From contig JAFARZ010000131.1 of assembly GCA_019245115.1 (NCBI GenBank), positions 1 through 64,000 of the forward strand: a DNA stretch of 64,000 nt, read 5' to 3'. The notes under the pieces are model-generated. The model saw only the letters and a program-made list of their open reading frames with translations, did no database searches and was not told the DNA's origin. The DNA comes from Streptosporangiaceae bacterium. GTDB taxonomy: Bacteria > Actinomycetota > Actinomycetes > Streptosporangiales > Streptosporangiaceae. How positions within the stretch are numbered: position 1 is the stretch's first letter; each line of letters begins with the position of its first letter. Made by a program: the position numbers and the translations under genes. Positions 7,150 to 16,554 of this stretch are shown here, one piece after another.

Positions 7150-10100
7150 TCATTCGGCCTGGCCGGATTCGGTCCAGCGCTGGAACACCGCCACCCGGTC
7201 GGCGGGCCAGGCGCCGTCGCACGGCATCGTGCCGTTCCGCAACCGGTCGAGGATGCCATCCGCGTGCGCGCTGACATCGGCGTAGGACCACAGGTCGAAG
7301 ACGAAGCTCATCGACTTGCGGTCCTTCTCGCGGAACAGCGGCTTGATGTGCCGCGCGAAGCTCACCGGCTCGTCCGGGCCGGGAAGCTCGGGCTCGCCCT
7401 CGGTCGGGCCGGCGTCCGCGGCTGTCGTGCTGGGCGCCGGCGCCCCGGCCGGACCCCAGTCCCACCGGGGGATCTCGGCATCGGCGGGGGCGGCGGCCTC
7501 CCACGCTACGTAAGCGGTGAACGCCGATCGGAACTCCGGCTCCGCCGGCAGCTTCACTTCGTCGGCTGAGCTGAGCCAGCCACTGACCCATCGCGCGCGC
7601 TGATCTTCTTTTATCGAACGAACGGCCTGGCCGACAGGGGCGCTGGGACCGCCGAACGCCAGGGCCATCCGGTCGGCGGCTCGTTGCGCCTGGCCGGGCG
7701 CCAGGCCCTCGCCCAGCGGAGCGAGCACCGGGTCGGACGGGAGGTACTTCTCGTAGAACGTGCGAGCCAGGGCGAGGAGCGCGGGGAAGCCGCCCGCCCA
7801 CTCGAACAGCGTGGGCCGTGCTGAATTGGCCTGGGCCTCCGGCCGCGGCAGACTCGCGGCTGGATCGGCGAAGCCGACGTACCAGTGCATGCCGCTGCAG
7901 AACGGCTTGTTCTGGGATTGGCCGCACCGGCACAGGGCGTAGTGCTCGCGCGAGCTGCCCTCCGCACGTGGTACGTCCTTACCGTCGGGCTCGGTCAGTG
8001 GCAGACCGCCGGTGATCCGGTAGGGGCCGTCCTTGCTCACCTCGATGGCGGGCTCGCGGGTGCCGTGGTGATCGGTCGCCGGGCGCTGCTCCACGTCATC
8101 GACGGCGAAGCTGAGCGCGCCGGACGGACAGGCCCGGACCGCGGCGATGATGTCGTCGGCCCGGCCGGCGGCCGGGGTGACGAAGGGATCGCCGCTCGCG
8201 TGGAACACCGCGGACAGCCGGTCGGTGCAGAAACCCGAGTGCTGGCAGATGCCGCGATTGTCGAAGACCGTGACCGACTGGCCCGGGTGGAGGTCGCGCC
8301 GGTCCGGAACGCGCTTGGGATCCTTGGCGCCGGAGAAGCCGTTGGTGGCGTGGGTGCCGTCGCAGAACGGCTTGATCGCCGAGCCGCCACAGCGGCACAG
8401 CGCCATCTGCGGCCGGGCCGGGAGATCCTCGCCCAGCCAGTTGCGCAGGTGCTCCGCGTTCGTGACCAGATACGGCCCATCGGTGGCGACCACGATGCCG
8501 GGCTCGACGCCGGCCTGGGCCGTGCGAAGGCTGTCTAGTAGGGCGGTCATGTTCTCCGCGGGGGCCAGGCGCAGCGCGATGTCCTGGAGCGTCGCGCTCG
8601 CCTCCATCAGAGCGGGATCGGGATGGTCCGCCCGCAGCCGGGCCGTGGTGACGGCGAGCTCGGCGAGCCGTGCCGCGGTCATCGCCGCGCGGTCCTGCGC
8701 GATAGCGCGGACATCGGCGGCCAGTGCGGGCGCTGGGCCGTCGAGCAGTTCCGCGGCCCGGGCCAGGCGAGGCGTGAACCCGGTAACATCATCGATGGCG
8801 GGCGTGGCCCAGCGGCTGGTCACACCCCACTCGGGGAAGTGCGCGGCGAGCGAATCGGCCAGCGTGACGAGCGACTCGCCCACCGGGACGAGGGTCTGCT
8901 CCCAAGCGGGCCGATATCGCGTGCGGACCCGTTCGGCGAACGACGCCGCCTCACGCAGGCGTTCTTCGAGCATGGCCCACGCCGCGGCGCGGTGCGGGAC
9001 GAGGTAGTCGCTTTCGTAGAACAGCTCGAAGCTGGGAGCGGCCGTGCGGCCGGGATACTCCGGCCCGGCCGGCAGTGAGGTGATCAGGTCGCCCAGCGGC
9101 TTGAGCACGTTGAACATCAGGCCTAGGGTCAGTTCGGCGAGCGTCTCGAGTTGCTCGCCGGTCTCCTCGGTGTGCGCGAAGTACCGCTCGAAGGCCAGCA
9201 GCAGGATCTCGTAACCCACGTTGAACAGGTCCATGCAGCGGGCGGTGAGCGCATCGGTGATCAGCGGCACGTCGGCGTGCTCGATCGGCCGGACGTTGGC
9301 GGCCAGCACGGGACGGACCGGGTCGAAGGACGGGTTCGCCGCCCGCATCTGCTGGTACTCGTCGAGGATGGCGACGAACTGACCGAAGTGTGCGTTCTGC
9401 CAGTGACCGCGCGGCCCCTCGCCCTGCTCCAGGATCTCGCCGACCGCCCGGCACGCCGAGGCCAGGTCGGTCACCGGGATGAGTTCGGGCCAGTGGAAGT
9501 TAGCCGACGTGGCCTGGGCCCGCGGCGGCCCGATGAACAGCCACTTCTCGCCGAACTTCTCGCACAGGTGGGAGAGCCCGGCCTCGATGGAGCGGTACAG
9601 GTGGCCGACGGTGGCGAAGTCCTGGAGCCGGGGCACGATGTCGTGGGTGGCCATCACCGGCTCGGCCCGGCCGATGGCCGCCATCCCGGGTGCATCCTCC
9701 AGGTCGTAGGTCTCTGGACGTTCAAGGAACATGAAGTGCTTGAGGGCTGGCTCCCCGAACGGCAGCAGCGCCAGTTGCACGCCGGCCGGGTAGTGGTTGG
9801 CCTGGGCGGGCAGGTTCACCCGGGCCAGGTGCGGCGCGCCGCCGATGGCGGACATGATGTTGTGCACCAGCGCGAGATGCAGCATCTCCTGCGTGGCGAC
9901 GTGCGAGATCTGCTTGCGCCACCGGGTGACCACTTCGAGTTCGGCCGCGGTGAGACCCTCGTCTTCGCGCTGCTTCAGCGAGAACGCCGCGAACAGGTAC
10001 TGGCACATGATGCCGTGCTCAAGCTCCGCGGCCTCGCACAGCATGTAGATGAGCGCCTCCCGGTGCTCGATGACGAACGGCGCCTCGGGCGCCGCCTTGC

Positions 10101-10161
10101 CGCCCCTCGTGGCGATAAGCTGGGCCAGCTTCCCCTGTCCGGCTGATGTCCCTTCGCTCAT
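7150..10161 (-). CDS. Large multidomain iron/redox protein: ferritin-like, CDGSH, 4Fe-4S-like, CDGSH, globin-like
   Basis: The 1003-residue protein starts at ATG 10161 behind a good GGGAGG site. The order seen is: a ferritin-like domain (about residues 25-260; EAAELEHGIMCQYLF and QEMLH supply E-x-x-H iron ligands); a helical linker; a first CDGSH-type motif CRCGGSAIKPFCDGTH (about 587-602); a divergent 4Fe-4S-type segment with GICQHSGFC and ACPSGAL (about 635-690); a second CDGSH-type motif CRCGQSQNKPFCSGMH (about 740-756), in which Ser replaces Asp; a segment resembling group-2 truncated globins (about 780-890); and a C-terminal domain (about 930-1003) with HIKPLF and NGTMPCDGAWP. No signal peptide is seen, so it is probably cytosolic. 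The ferritin-like part resembles the VioB/iminophenyl-pyruvate dimer synthase type. Function is unknown; iron storage, electron transfer or oxidative chemistry are possible. Confidence 0.8.
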   Translation of the reverse strand: MSEGTSAGQGKLAQLIATRGGKAAPEAPFVIEHREALIYMLCEAAELEHGIMCQYLFAAFSLKQREDEGLTAAELEVVTRWRKQISHVATQEMLHLALVHNIMSAIGGAPHLARVNLPAQANHYPAGVQLALLPFGEPALKHFMFLERPETYDLEDAPGMAAIGRAEPVMATHDIVPRLQDFATVGHLYRSIEAGLSHLCEKFGEKWLFIGPPRAQATSANFHWPELIPVTDLASACRAVGEILEQGEGPRGHWQNAHFGQFVAILDEYQQMRAANPSFDPVRPVLAANVRPIEHADVPLITDALTARCMDLFNVGYEILLLAFERYFAHTEETGEQLETLAELTLGLMFNVLKPLGDLITSLPAGPEYPGRTAAPSFELFYESDYLVPHRAAAWAMLEERLREAASFAERVRTRYRPAWEQTLVPVGESLVTLADSLAAHFPEWGVTSRWATPAIDDVTGFTPRLARAAELLDGPAPALAADVRAIAQDRAAMTAARLAELAVTTARLRADHPDPALMEASATLQDIALRLAPAENMTALLDSLRTAQAGVEPGIVVATDGPYLVTNAEHLRNWLGEDLPARPQMALCRCGGSAIKPFCDGTHATNGFSGAKDPKRVPDRRDLHPGQSVTVFDNRGICQHSGFCTDRLSAVFHASGDPFVTPAAGRADDIIAAVRACPSGALSFAVDDVEQRPATDHHGTREPAIEVSKDGPYRITGGLPLTEPDGKDVPRAEGSSREHYALCRCGQSQNKPFCSGMHWYVGFADPAASLPRPEAQANSARPTLFEWAGGFPALLALARTFYEKYLPSDPVLAPLGEGLAPGQAQRAADRMALAFGGPSAPVGQAVRSIKEDQRARWVSGWLSSADEVKLPAEPEFRSAFTAYVAWEAAAPADAEIPRWDWGPAGAPAPSTTAADAGPTEGEPELPGPDEPVSFARHIKPLFREKDRKSMSFVFDLWSYADVSAHADGILDRLRNGTMPCDGAWPADRVAVFQRWTESGQAE

Positions 10162-10401
10162 GACCGGCTTCCTCCCGTTGATCCAGCCGTGTGTAACTGT
10201 GTAATCATGGCACGGGTTGGCCCTGGTGGCGAAGATCTTTACCCAGAGGTGGCACCACAGCCGTCGCGGACGCGGCAGGCCCGTCAACCGCCGAGACCCT
10301 GCCTCGAATGAGATAATTTCACTCGCGATTTGCTCATTGACTTTTCTCTCGCCGCCCAGACTTATTACCAGGCATGAAATGCAGAAGGAACGGGAGGTCC
10401 A
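10162..10401. promoter_or_regulatory. Divergent intergenic region
   Basis: A 240-base gap lies between two divergent starts and must hold promoters for the large redox protein and the antiporter. A short direct repeat GTGTAACTGTGTAATCATGG (about 10189-10208) sits close to the redox-protein start. No -35/-10 pair stands out. The side towards the antiporter is clearly less GC-rich. Confidence 0.4.
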
Positions 10402-11688
10402 GTGAGCCTTGATTCGATCGTTACCCATGTTGCCGCAGCGATGGGAGCGGTAATCGCGCTATCTTACGTAGTTGGCCAGCTCTTCAGGAGGATGGGCCAG
10501 CCCGAGGTCATTGGCCAGCTGTTTGTCGGTATCGCCCTCGGTCCGAGCCTGCTTGGCCGACTGCCCGGAAATGTGATGCGAACGCTCTTCCCGACCGCGG
10601 TCGTCCCCTACCTAAATGTTACATCGCAGGTCGCGATCATCTTGTTCTTGTTCGCGGTTGGCTACGAACTCGACGCGCGAGTGCTCCGGCGGCAGCGCAA
10701 AACGGTGCCGCTACTATCCGTCAGCACCTTCGCGGTTCCAATGCTTCTAGGCGTTACATCCGTATACGCAGGTGCTGACTGGTATCGATCGGCTGGTGAA
10801 TCAGGGACCGGAACTGCCCCGTTTATCCTCTTTATGGGAGTAGCGATATCTATTACCGCCGTTCCGGTGCTGGCCAGCATCGTGACCGAACGAGGCATCG
10901 CGGCAACGGTTCCCGGCGTAACCGCACTCACTTCAGCAGCCCTGATAGACGCGGTGGGCTGGCTGGTACTCGCAGGTGTGCTCGTACTGGCCAGCGCGTC
11001 CTCGTCGGCGCACCGGCCATGGATCGTCACCGCACTCCTCCTGGCCGGCTACGTCGCCGTCATGGTGTTCGCCGTCCGCCCGGTGATGAAGTGGTGGCTG
11101 GGACGGCCGAGTGCCGTGCTAGCCAACAAGGTGCCGGTAGCCGTCGCTGTCACCTTGGGCTCGGCGTGGGCCACGGCGGCCCTGGGACTACACGTAATAT
11201 TCGGCGCGTTCTTCGCCGGCCTGATCATGCCGCGAGACGAGAACGGCGTGCCCTATACCGACCTGTTGCAGCCGGTGCTCGACGCCGGGCGCCTGCTGAT
11301 ACCCGTTTTCTTTGTCATATCTGGCCTCTCAGCAAACATCGGCGCGCTGCGTGCGGGAGACTTCGGGCTGCTCGGGCTGCTAACGGTTATCGCATTCGCG
11401 GGGAAGGCCGGAACCGGATATGTGGCGGCGCGGGCGGGCGGGATGGGCCGCTACGACGCGAAGGTAACCGGTGTCCTGCTGAACACACGAGGCCTGACCG
11501 AGCTGATAGCGCTGAACGTAGGCCTCCAGGCAGGGATCATCCACCAGCGTCTCTATACGATTCTTGTGCTGATGGCGCTGGTGACGACCGCGGCCACCGG
11601 TCCGCTGCTGAGCCTTCTCACGACACAGGAGCCGGTTCAAGGTGCGGAACGATCTTTGGTTCCCGATGGCGCTGTCGGTGACGGGTGA
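10402..11688 (+). CDS. Cation/proton antiporter (CPA2 type)
   Basis: The 428-residue polytopic membrane protein has about 12 hydrophobic segments and the monovalent cation:proton antiporter fold. Visible features are GQPEVIGQLFVGIALGPSLL (residues about 32-51), ILFLFAVGYELD (TM3, with acidic residue), and LLNTRGLTELIALNVGLQ near the C-terminus, a CPA2 hallmark. The GTG start at 10402 follows a GGGAGG site by six bases. Base composition and codon choice (more A/T third positions) differ from its neighbours, hinting at transfer. The transported ion is unknown. Confidence 0.85.
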   Translation: MSLDSIVTHVAAAMGAVIALSYVVGQLFRRMGQPEVIGQLFVGIALGPSLLGRLPGNVMRTLFPTAVVPYLNVTSQVAIILFLFAVGYELDARVLRRQRKTVPLLSVSTFAVPMLLGVTSVYAGADWYRSAGESGTGTAPFILFMGVAISITAVPVLASIVTERGIAATVPGVTALTSAALIDAVGWLVLAGVLVLASASSSAHRPWIVTALLLAGYVAVMVFAVRPVMKWWLGRPSAVLANKVPVAVAVTLGSAWATAALGLHVIFGAFFAGLIMPRDENGVPYTDLLQPVLDAGRLLIPVFFVISGLSANIGALRAGDFGLLGLLTVIAFAGKAGTGYVAARAGGMGRYDAKVTGVLLNTRGLTELIALNVGLQAGIIHQRLYTILVLMALVTTAATGPLLSLLTTQEPVQGAERSLVPDGAVGDG

Positions 11689-11793
11689 GCGCGATAAATC
11701 ATGTTCAGCGGAAGCACCACCGCCGTTCGTCGGAAATATTTGACATTTCAAGCATTGTTGGCCTGGTTACCATCGGATGTAAGGAGGTACCCC

Positions 11794-12807
11794 ATGCCAG
11801 CGGTTACTGTCGAGAACGTTCTGGTGCTACCGCGGGTGGCGGAGCCCGAGGGAGCCGAGCGGCCAGTGACCTCGGTGACCACCGCGCCGAGCGGGTACGA
11901 GGGCGAGGGATTCCCGGTACGGCGGGCGTTCGCCGGAGTGGATCTGGGGCGGCTCGACCCGTTCGTGCACATGGACCAGATGGGCGAGGTGGATTACGGG
12001 CCGGGCGAGCCGAAGGGCACGCCGTGGCACCCGCACCGCGGCTTCGAGACCGTCACGTACATCATCGACGGCACATTCCAGCACCAGGACTCCAACGGCG
12101 GGGGCGGGCTGATCACCAACGGCGACACCCAGTGGATGACGGCTGGCGGCGGGATCCTGCACATCGAGAAGCCGCCGGAGGAACTGGTGGTGAGCGGCGG
12201 GCTGTTCCACGGCTTCCAGCTCTGGGTGAACCTGCCGGCCCGGCTGAAGATGACCTCGCCGCGGTACCAGGACATCCGGGCCGGGCAGGTGGCGCTGCTG
12301 ACCTCGCCGGACGGCGGTTCACTGCTGCGTGTGATCGCCGGGTCGCTCGGCGGACCCTCTGCGGGGGGGTCCCGGGGGGTTGTCCCCCCAGGGCAATACA
12401 GTGGTCCGGGGGTCACGCACACGCCGATCACGCTGGTGCACGCGACCGTCTCGGCAGGCGCGCAGGTCCGGCTGCCGTGGCAGGCTTCGTTCAACGCGCT
12501 GGCGTATGTGCTGGCCGGATCCGGTTACGTCGGGGCGGAGAAGCGGCCGATCCGGATGGGGCAGCTGGCAGTGTTCGGGGCTGGCGACGTGATGACGTTC
12601 GGCGGCGGAGAGCGGTCGGACATGGACATCCTGCTGCTCGGCGGTCAGCCGATCGGCGAGCCGGTCGCGGCCTACGGACCGTTCGTCATGAACACCCGGG
12701 CGGAACTGGTCCAGGCCTTCGAGGACTACCAGGCCGGGCGGCTCGGTACTGTCCCGGCCGAGTCGGCTGTGCCGGTCGAGCCGCACCCCGGCCACGACGT
12801 GCTGTAA
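11794..12807 (+). CDS. Pirin family protein with in-frame G-tract repeat insert
   Basis: The 337-residue bicupin starts at ATG 11794 after an ideal AAGGAGGT site. The N-terminal cupin carries the pirin metal motif HPHRGFETVTYIIDG (about residues 76-90), then QWMTAGGGILHIE (about 112-124). The C-terminal cupin follows from about 215. Between LLRVIAGSLGG and SGPGVTHTPI there is an extra Gly/Pro segment (about residues 187-203) encoded by a GGGGGG...CCCCCC repeat like others in this window; pirins normally pass directly between these segments. Pirins vary in function (quercetinase or redox sensing); no assignment is made. Confidence 0.88.
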   Translation: MPAVTVENVLVLPRVAEPEGAERPVTSVTTAPSGYEGEGFPVRRAFAGVDLGRLDPFVHMDQMGEVDYGPGEPKGTPWHPHRGFETVTYIIDGTFQHQDSNGGGGLITNGDTQWMTAGGGILHIEKPPEELVVSGGLFHGFQLWVNLPARLKMTSPRYQDIRAGQVALLTSPDGGSLLRVIAGSLGGPSAGGSRGVVPPGQYSGPGVTHTPITLVHATVSAGAQVRLPWQASFNALAYVLAGSGYVGAEKRPIRMGQLAVFGAGDVMTFGGGERSDMDILLLGGQPIGEPVAAYGPFVMNTRAELVQAFEDYQAGRLGTVPAESAVPVEPHPGHDVL

Positions 12808-13005
12808 CGGCTTGAGGAGCTTGAGGGCTAGAGCAGGGCAGGCGGCCACCGCCTTGCGCGCGTCGCGCTCCAGGCTCGGCGGCAGCTCGCCGTTGTCCAC
12901 GATCGGATAGCCCCATTCGTCCAGCTCGATGAGCTCGGGCAGCAGCTCGGCGCAGACGCCGTGGCCGGTGCACGCGATCGGGTTCACCCGTAGCGTCTGG
13001 CTCAT
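12319..13005 (-). CDS. Ferredoxin (CxxHxxC type) with read-through C-terminal extension
   Basis: The first about 60 residues form a small ferredoxin like those serving P450s: CTGHGVC (Cys 12 and 18) and ACPALAL (Cys about 56), suggesting a 3Fe-4S or 4Fe-4S cluster. Family members usually stop soon after this point. Here no in-frame stop appears and the frame runs about 165 more residues antisense to the pirin gene, ending at 12319. The extension has no recognisable fold and is probably a lost stop or a sequence error near 12820. ATG 13005 overlaps the NuoF-like stop as ATGA. It is the last gene of a five-gene redox operon and a probable electron acceptor or donor. Confidence 0.72.
   Translation of the reverse strand: MSQTLRVNPIACTGHGVCAELLPELIELDEWGYPIVDNGELPPSLERDARKAVAACPALALKLLKPLQHVVAGVRLDRHSRLGRDSTEPPGLVVLEGLDQFRPGVHDERSVGRDRLADRLTAEQQDVHVRPLSAAERHHVASPEHCQLPHPDRPLLRPDVTGSGQHIRQRVERSLPRQPDLRACRDGRVHQRDRRVRDPRTTVLPWGDNPPGPPRRGSAERPGDHTQQ
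12363..12390. repeat. G-tract repeat inside the pirin gene
   Basis: Two G6-7 tracts separated by TCCC are followed by TTGT and a C6 tract. The same arrangement recurs at 14243-14271, 35796-35950 (two units) and 57578-57627. Here it is translated in frame as a Gly/Ser/Pro loop. Confidence 0.65.
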
Positions 13006-14393
13006 GTCCAGTCCTCCTCGCTGGTCGGCATGCCGTACGGCAGCGGGAGGAAGGGCTCGCGCGACGTCGCCGAGCACTGGCCGTTGGCGTGACGCCTGAG
13101 TTCATCGGCGAATACGGTAAGCGCGGTGCGCACGAAGCGGACAGTGCCGTCCGGATGGTGGCACGCGCCGCGGCCGGTGACCAGGCCAGACCAGCGCGCC
13201 ACGTTCTCCCGGGTCTGGCGGCGCGGACGCGGGCCGGCCAGCTCGGCCATCGCCCCGGCGATCCTGGGCAGGCCGTTCAGGCACGGGCCGCACTGGCCGG
13301 CCGATTCGGCGGCCAGATAGCGGGTGACCCGGGCGGCTTCCCGCAGGCCGCACACGTCTTTCGGCAGCACGGCGATGACCCCGGCGCCGAGCGCGGCCTG
13401 ATGCTGGCTCAGCGCGGCATTGGCCAGGGCGAGTTCGCCGGAGGCGCTGGAGGCGGCGGAGGCGCTGGAGGCGCCGGCCAGCAATGAAGCGGGGAGCCAG
13501 GTGCCGTGGTAGCCGCCGACCAGGATCGCGCCGGCGTCGGCCGCGGTGGTCCGCGGCAGGACTTCGGCGAGCGGCGTGCCGATGGCCAGCTCCATGACGT
13601 GCGGCCGGTGCCCTTCGTGGATGGTGGCGAGCATCGTGCCCGGCTCGGCTGCCGTCCCCGCCTCGCGGAACCATCTCGGGCCGTGCCGGGCGATCAGCGC
13701 CAGGTGAGCCAGCGTCTCGACGTTCTGCACCAGGGTCGGGGCTCCGGCCACGCCGCGCTCGGCGACACGGGGCACGCCGAACGTGGGCAGCGCCGGCCCG
13801 CCGCTGATCCGGCTGGTCATGGCGGTTTCCTGGCCGGCCAGGAACCGGGGCGGCGCCTCGACGATCATGACGCCGACCCGATCCGGGTGCTGCGACGCGC
13901 GTTCCGCCAGGGCCTCTTCTAGCCGGGAGCTTCGTCCCTGGTGCAGGTACAGGTAGGCCTGGCTGGCGCCGACCGCTTCGGCGGCCAGCTGCAGGCCGTC
14001 GAGCACGAGGTGCGGCGCGTGCCACAGCAGCGCCGCGTCCTTCTCGCTGGCCGGCTCGCTTTCCGCGCCGTTGGCGACGACCACCTTGCGGCCGCCCTGG
14101 GCGGCGACGGCAGCCAGCTTGACGTGTGCGGGAAAGGCGGCCCCGCCGCGACCGGTCAGCCCGGCCGCCTTGACCGCCTGGATGAGGGCCACACCGCGGT
14201 ACCGGGGACGTCCGTTCCTGGTCAGGTGCGCGGGGAGGCCTTCGGGGGGTTCCGGGGGGGCGTCCCCCCGGGCTGGCACAGCCGAAGTGCCCGGCACGGG
14301 CGGCAGCAGGCGGGGCAGCCCGGCAGCCCGCCGGGCTGCCCCGCCTGTCGCCGGGATCTGGACGGTCGCTGCCTCGGCTCCGAGCCCGGTCAT
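13002..14393 (-). CDS. NuoF/RnfC-like NADH-binding flavoprotein subunit
   Basis: The 463-residue protein resembles the 51 kDa NADH dehydrogenase subunit. It shows the FMN/NADH segment GLTGRGGAAFPAHVKL (about residue 80), VVVANGAESEPASEKDAALL (about 105), TLVQNVETLAHLALI (about 215), and a C-terminal cluster region ESAGQCGPCLNG plus GRGACHHPDGT. The first cluster cysteine of canonical NuoF (ESCGxCxPC) is Ala here, leaving three visible. The N-terminus has a Pro/Gly-rich insert encoded by a G-tract repeat. Both ends overlap neighbours as ATGA. It probably passes electrons between NAD(P)H and the ferredoxin or the membrane partner of this operon. Confidence 0.82.
   Translation of the reverse strand: MTGLGAEAATVQIPATGGAARRAAGLPRLLPPVPGTSAVPARGDAPPEPPEGLPAHLTRNGRPRYRGVALIQAVKAAGLTGRGGAAFPAHVKLAAVAAQGGRKVVVANGAESEPASEKDAALLWHAPHLVLDGLQLAAEAVGASQAYLYLHQGRSSRLEEALAERASQHPDRVGVMIVEAPPRFLAGQETAMTSRISGGPALPTFGVPRVAERGVAGAPTLVQNVETLAHLALIARHGPRWFREAGTAAEPGTMLATIHEGHRPHVMELAIGTPLAEVLPRTTAADAGAILVGGYHGTWLPASLLAGASSASAASSASGELALANAALSQHQAALGAGVIAVLPKDVCGLREAARVTRYLAAESAGQCGPCLNGLPRIAGAMAELAGPRPRRQTRENVARWSGLVTGRGACHHPDGTVRFVRTALTVFADELRRHANGQCSATSREPFLPLPYGMPTSEEDWT
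14243..14271. repeat. G-tract repeat inside the NuoF-like gene
   Basis: The plus strand reads G6, TTCC, G7, CGT, C6: the same layout as the repeat in the pirin gene. It encodes GDAPPEPPEG in an otherwise conserved N-terminal region. Confidence 0.6.
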
Positions 14394-15009
14394 CGGGAGG
14401 CTCCTTGCCTCGTACGCTGGGTTCGTTGCGCCTGGCTGTGGTGTATCTGGTCCAGCAGCGTGGCGACGCGCGCGGCCCGAGGCACCTCACGGGCCGCACT
14501 CACCAGCCGCCAGGTTACCGCCGCCGCGAGAATGAGAGCGCAACCGATCGCCAGGTCCAGCATCAGGCCGTGCTGGAGATCCTTGCTGGAGTAAATACTG
14601 TGCACGAACGCGATCGGCCAGCTCACATAGGCGGTCAGGTGAATGGCGCGCCACGCGGTACGGTTCATCCGCCCGCGGACCAGACTGGTCACGATCATGG
14701 CCACCATCAAGTCGAAGGAGATCGCGCCGAGGCCTAGCCACAGTCGTTCGTAGCCGGAAGCGAAGGGGATCACGCTGGACAGCAGCGGGATGTTCACGTA
14801 GGTATCGAGCACCGCGGTCAGCACATGCACGGCGACGAACGAGACCGCTAGCAGCGAGATGTTGCGGTGCAGATCGGTCACCGCGAACCTCGGCAGGCCG
14901 GGTAGCTTGCCCTGCCGGTTGATCAGGATGCCCATGACGAAGACCGCGGTCAGCAGGAGCAGCGCGACCACGCCGGTGGCGCGGCTGGCATACCAGAAGG
15001 CCGTGCTGT

Positions 15010-15013
<4 letters not shown>
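14390..15013 (-). CDS. Ferric-reductase-like transmembrane protein
   Basis: The 207-residue integral membrane protein has about six hydrophobic helices and the layout of the ferric reductase-like transmembrane domain (also seen in MsrQ). Histidines in DLHRNISLLAVSFVAVHVL (about residues 48-66) and in AIHLTAYVSWPIAFVHSIY (about 143-161) are placed to bind haem across the membrane. Both ends overlap neighbours as ATGA, between ApbE and the NuoF-like protein. It is the likely membrane electron carrier of the operon. Confidence 0.85.
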
Positions 15014-16055
<1,042 letters not shown>

Positions 16056-16056
<1 letters not shown>

Positions 16057-16475
16057 CAGGAGCCGCCCGAAACGGCGTGGCTGCTTCCCGAGCTGGAGGA
16101 AGGCGTCGAGCCGGAGCTGAACCCGCTGGAGTTGCTGGAGCTGCTGGAGTTGCTGGAGTTGCTCGAGTTGTTAGAACTGTTCGAGCTGTTCGAGCTGTTC
16201 GAGCTGTTCGAGCCTGAGTTGCTTGAGTTGCTGGTCGATGAGCCCGAGTTGGTGCTGGAGGAGCCCGAGTTGGTGCTGGAGGAGCTGGAGTTGCTGGTCG
16301 ACTTGCTGCTGGAGCCGGTCGACGCCGATGCGGTGTGCGTGGACCCCGGCAGGGCTAGAGCCACGGCCCCGGCGGTCACCACACTTGCCATGCCGACCGC
16401 GGTCGTTGTCGACCGCACCCTGCTGCGGCCGCGGTCCCTGACCTGTGCGGCGCGGAGGATCCTGTCACGGTTCAT
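16056..16475 (-). CDS. Ser/Asn-rich membrane-anchored or exported protein, first gene of the redox operon
   Basis: The 139-residue protein has a basic N-terminus, one hydrophobic segment (about residues 27-45), then an almost pure Ser/Asn/Gly/Thr tract to the end. In similar actinobacterial ferric-reductase/ApbE operons this position is usually held by an FMN-binding protein with a short TM, a Ser-rich linker and a C-terminal FMN-binding domain, which ApbE flavinylates. Here the protein ends in the linker, its stop fusing with the apbE start. It may be a truncated FMN-binding protein or a linker-only substrate; that reading is inference. The coding run is built from near-tandem trinucleotide units. 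Confidence 0.65.
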
Positions 16476-16554
16476 GCTTTAATCCTGGGTCCGGGGACTC
16501 GACGTCCCCTGTGTGCCACTTCTCAGCCAGCTATGAGGTGCGTTTCCGCATGCC

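Noticed and set aside
11685-12815. 376-residue plus-strand frame starting at the antiporter stop
   Set aside because: It overlaps pirin in another frame; pirin has clear cupin motifs and an ideal ribosome site.
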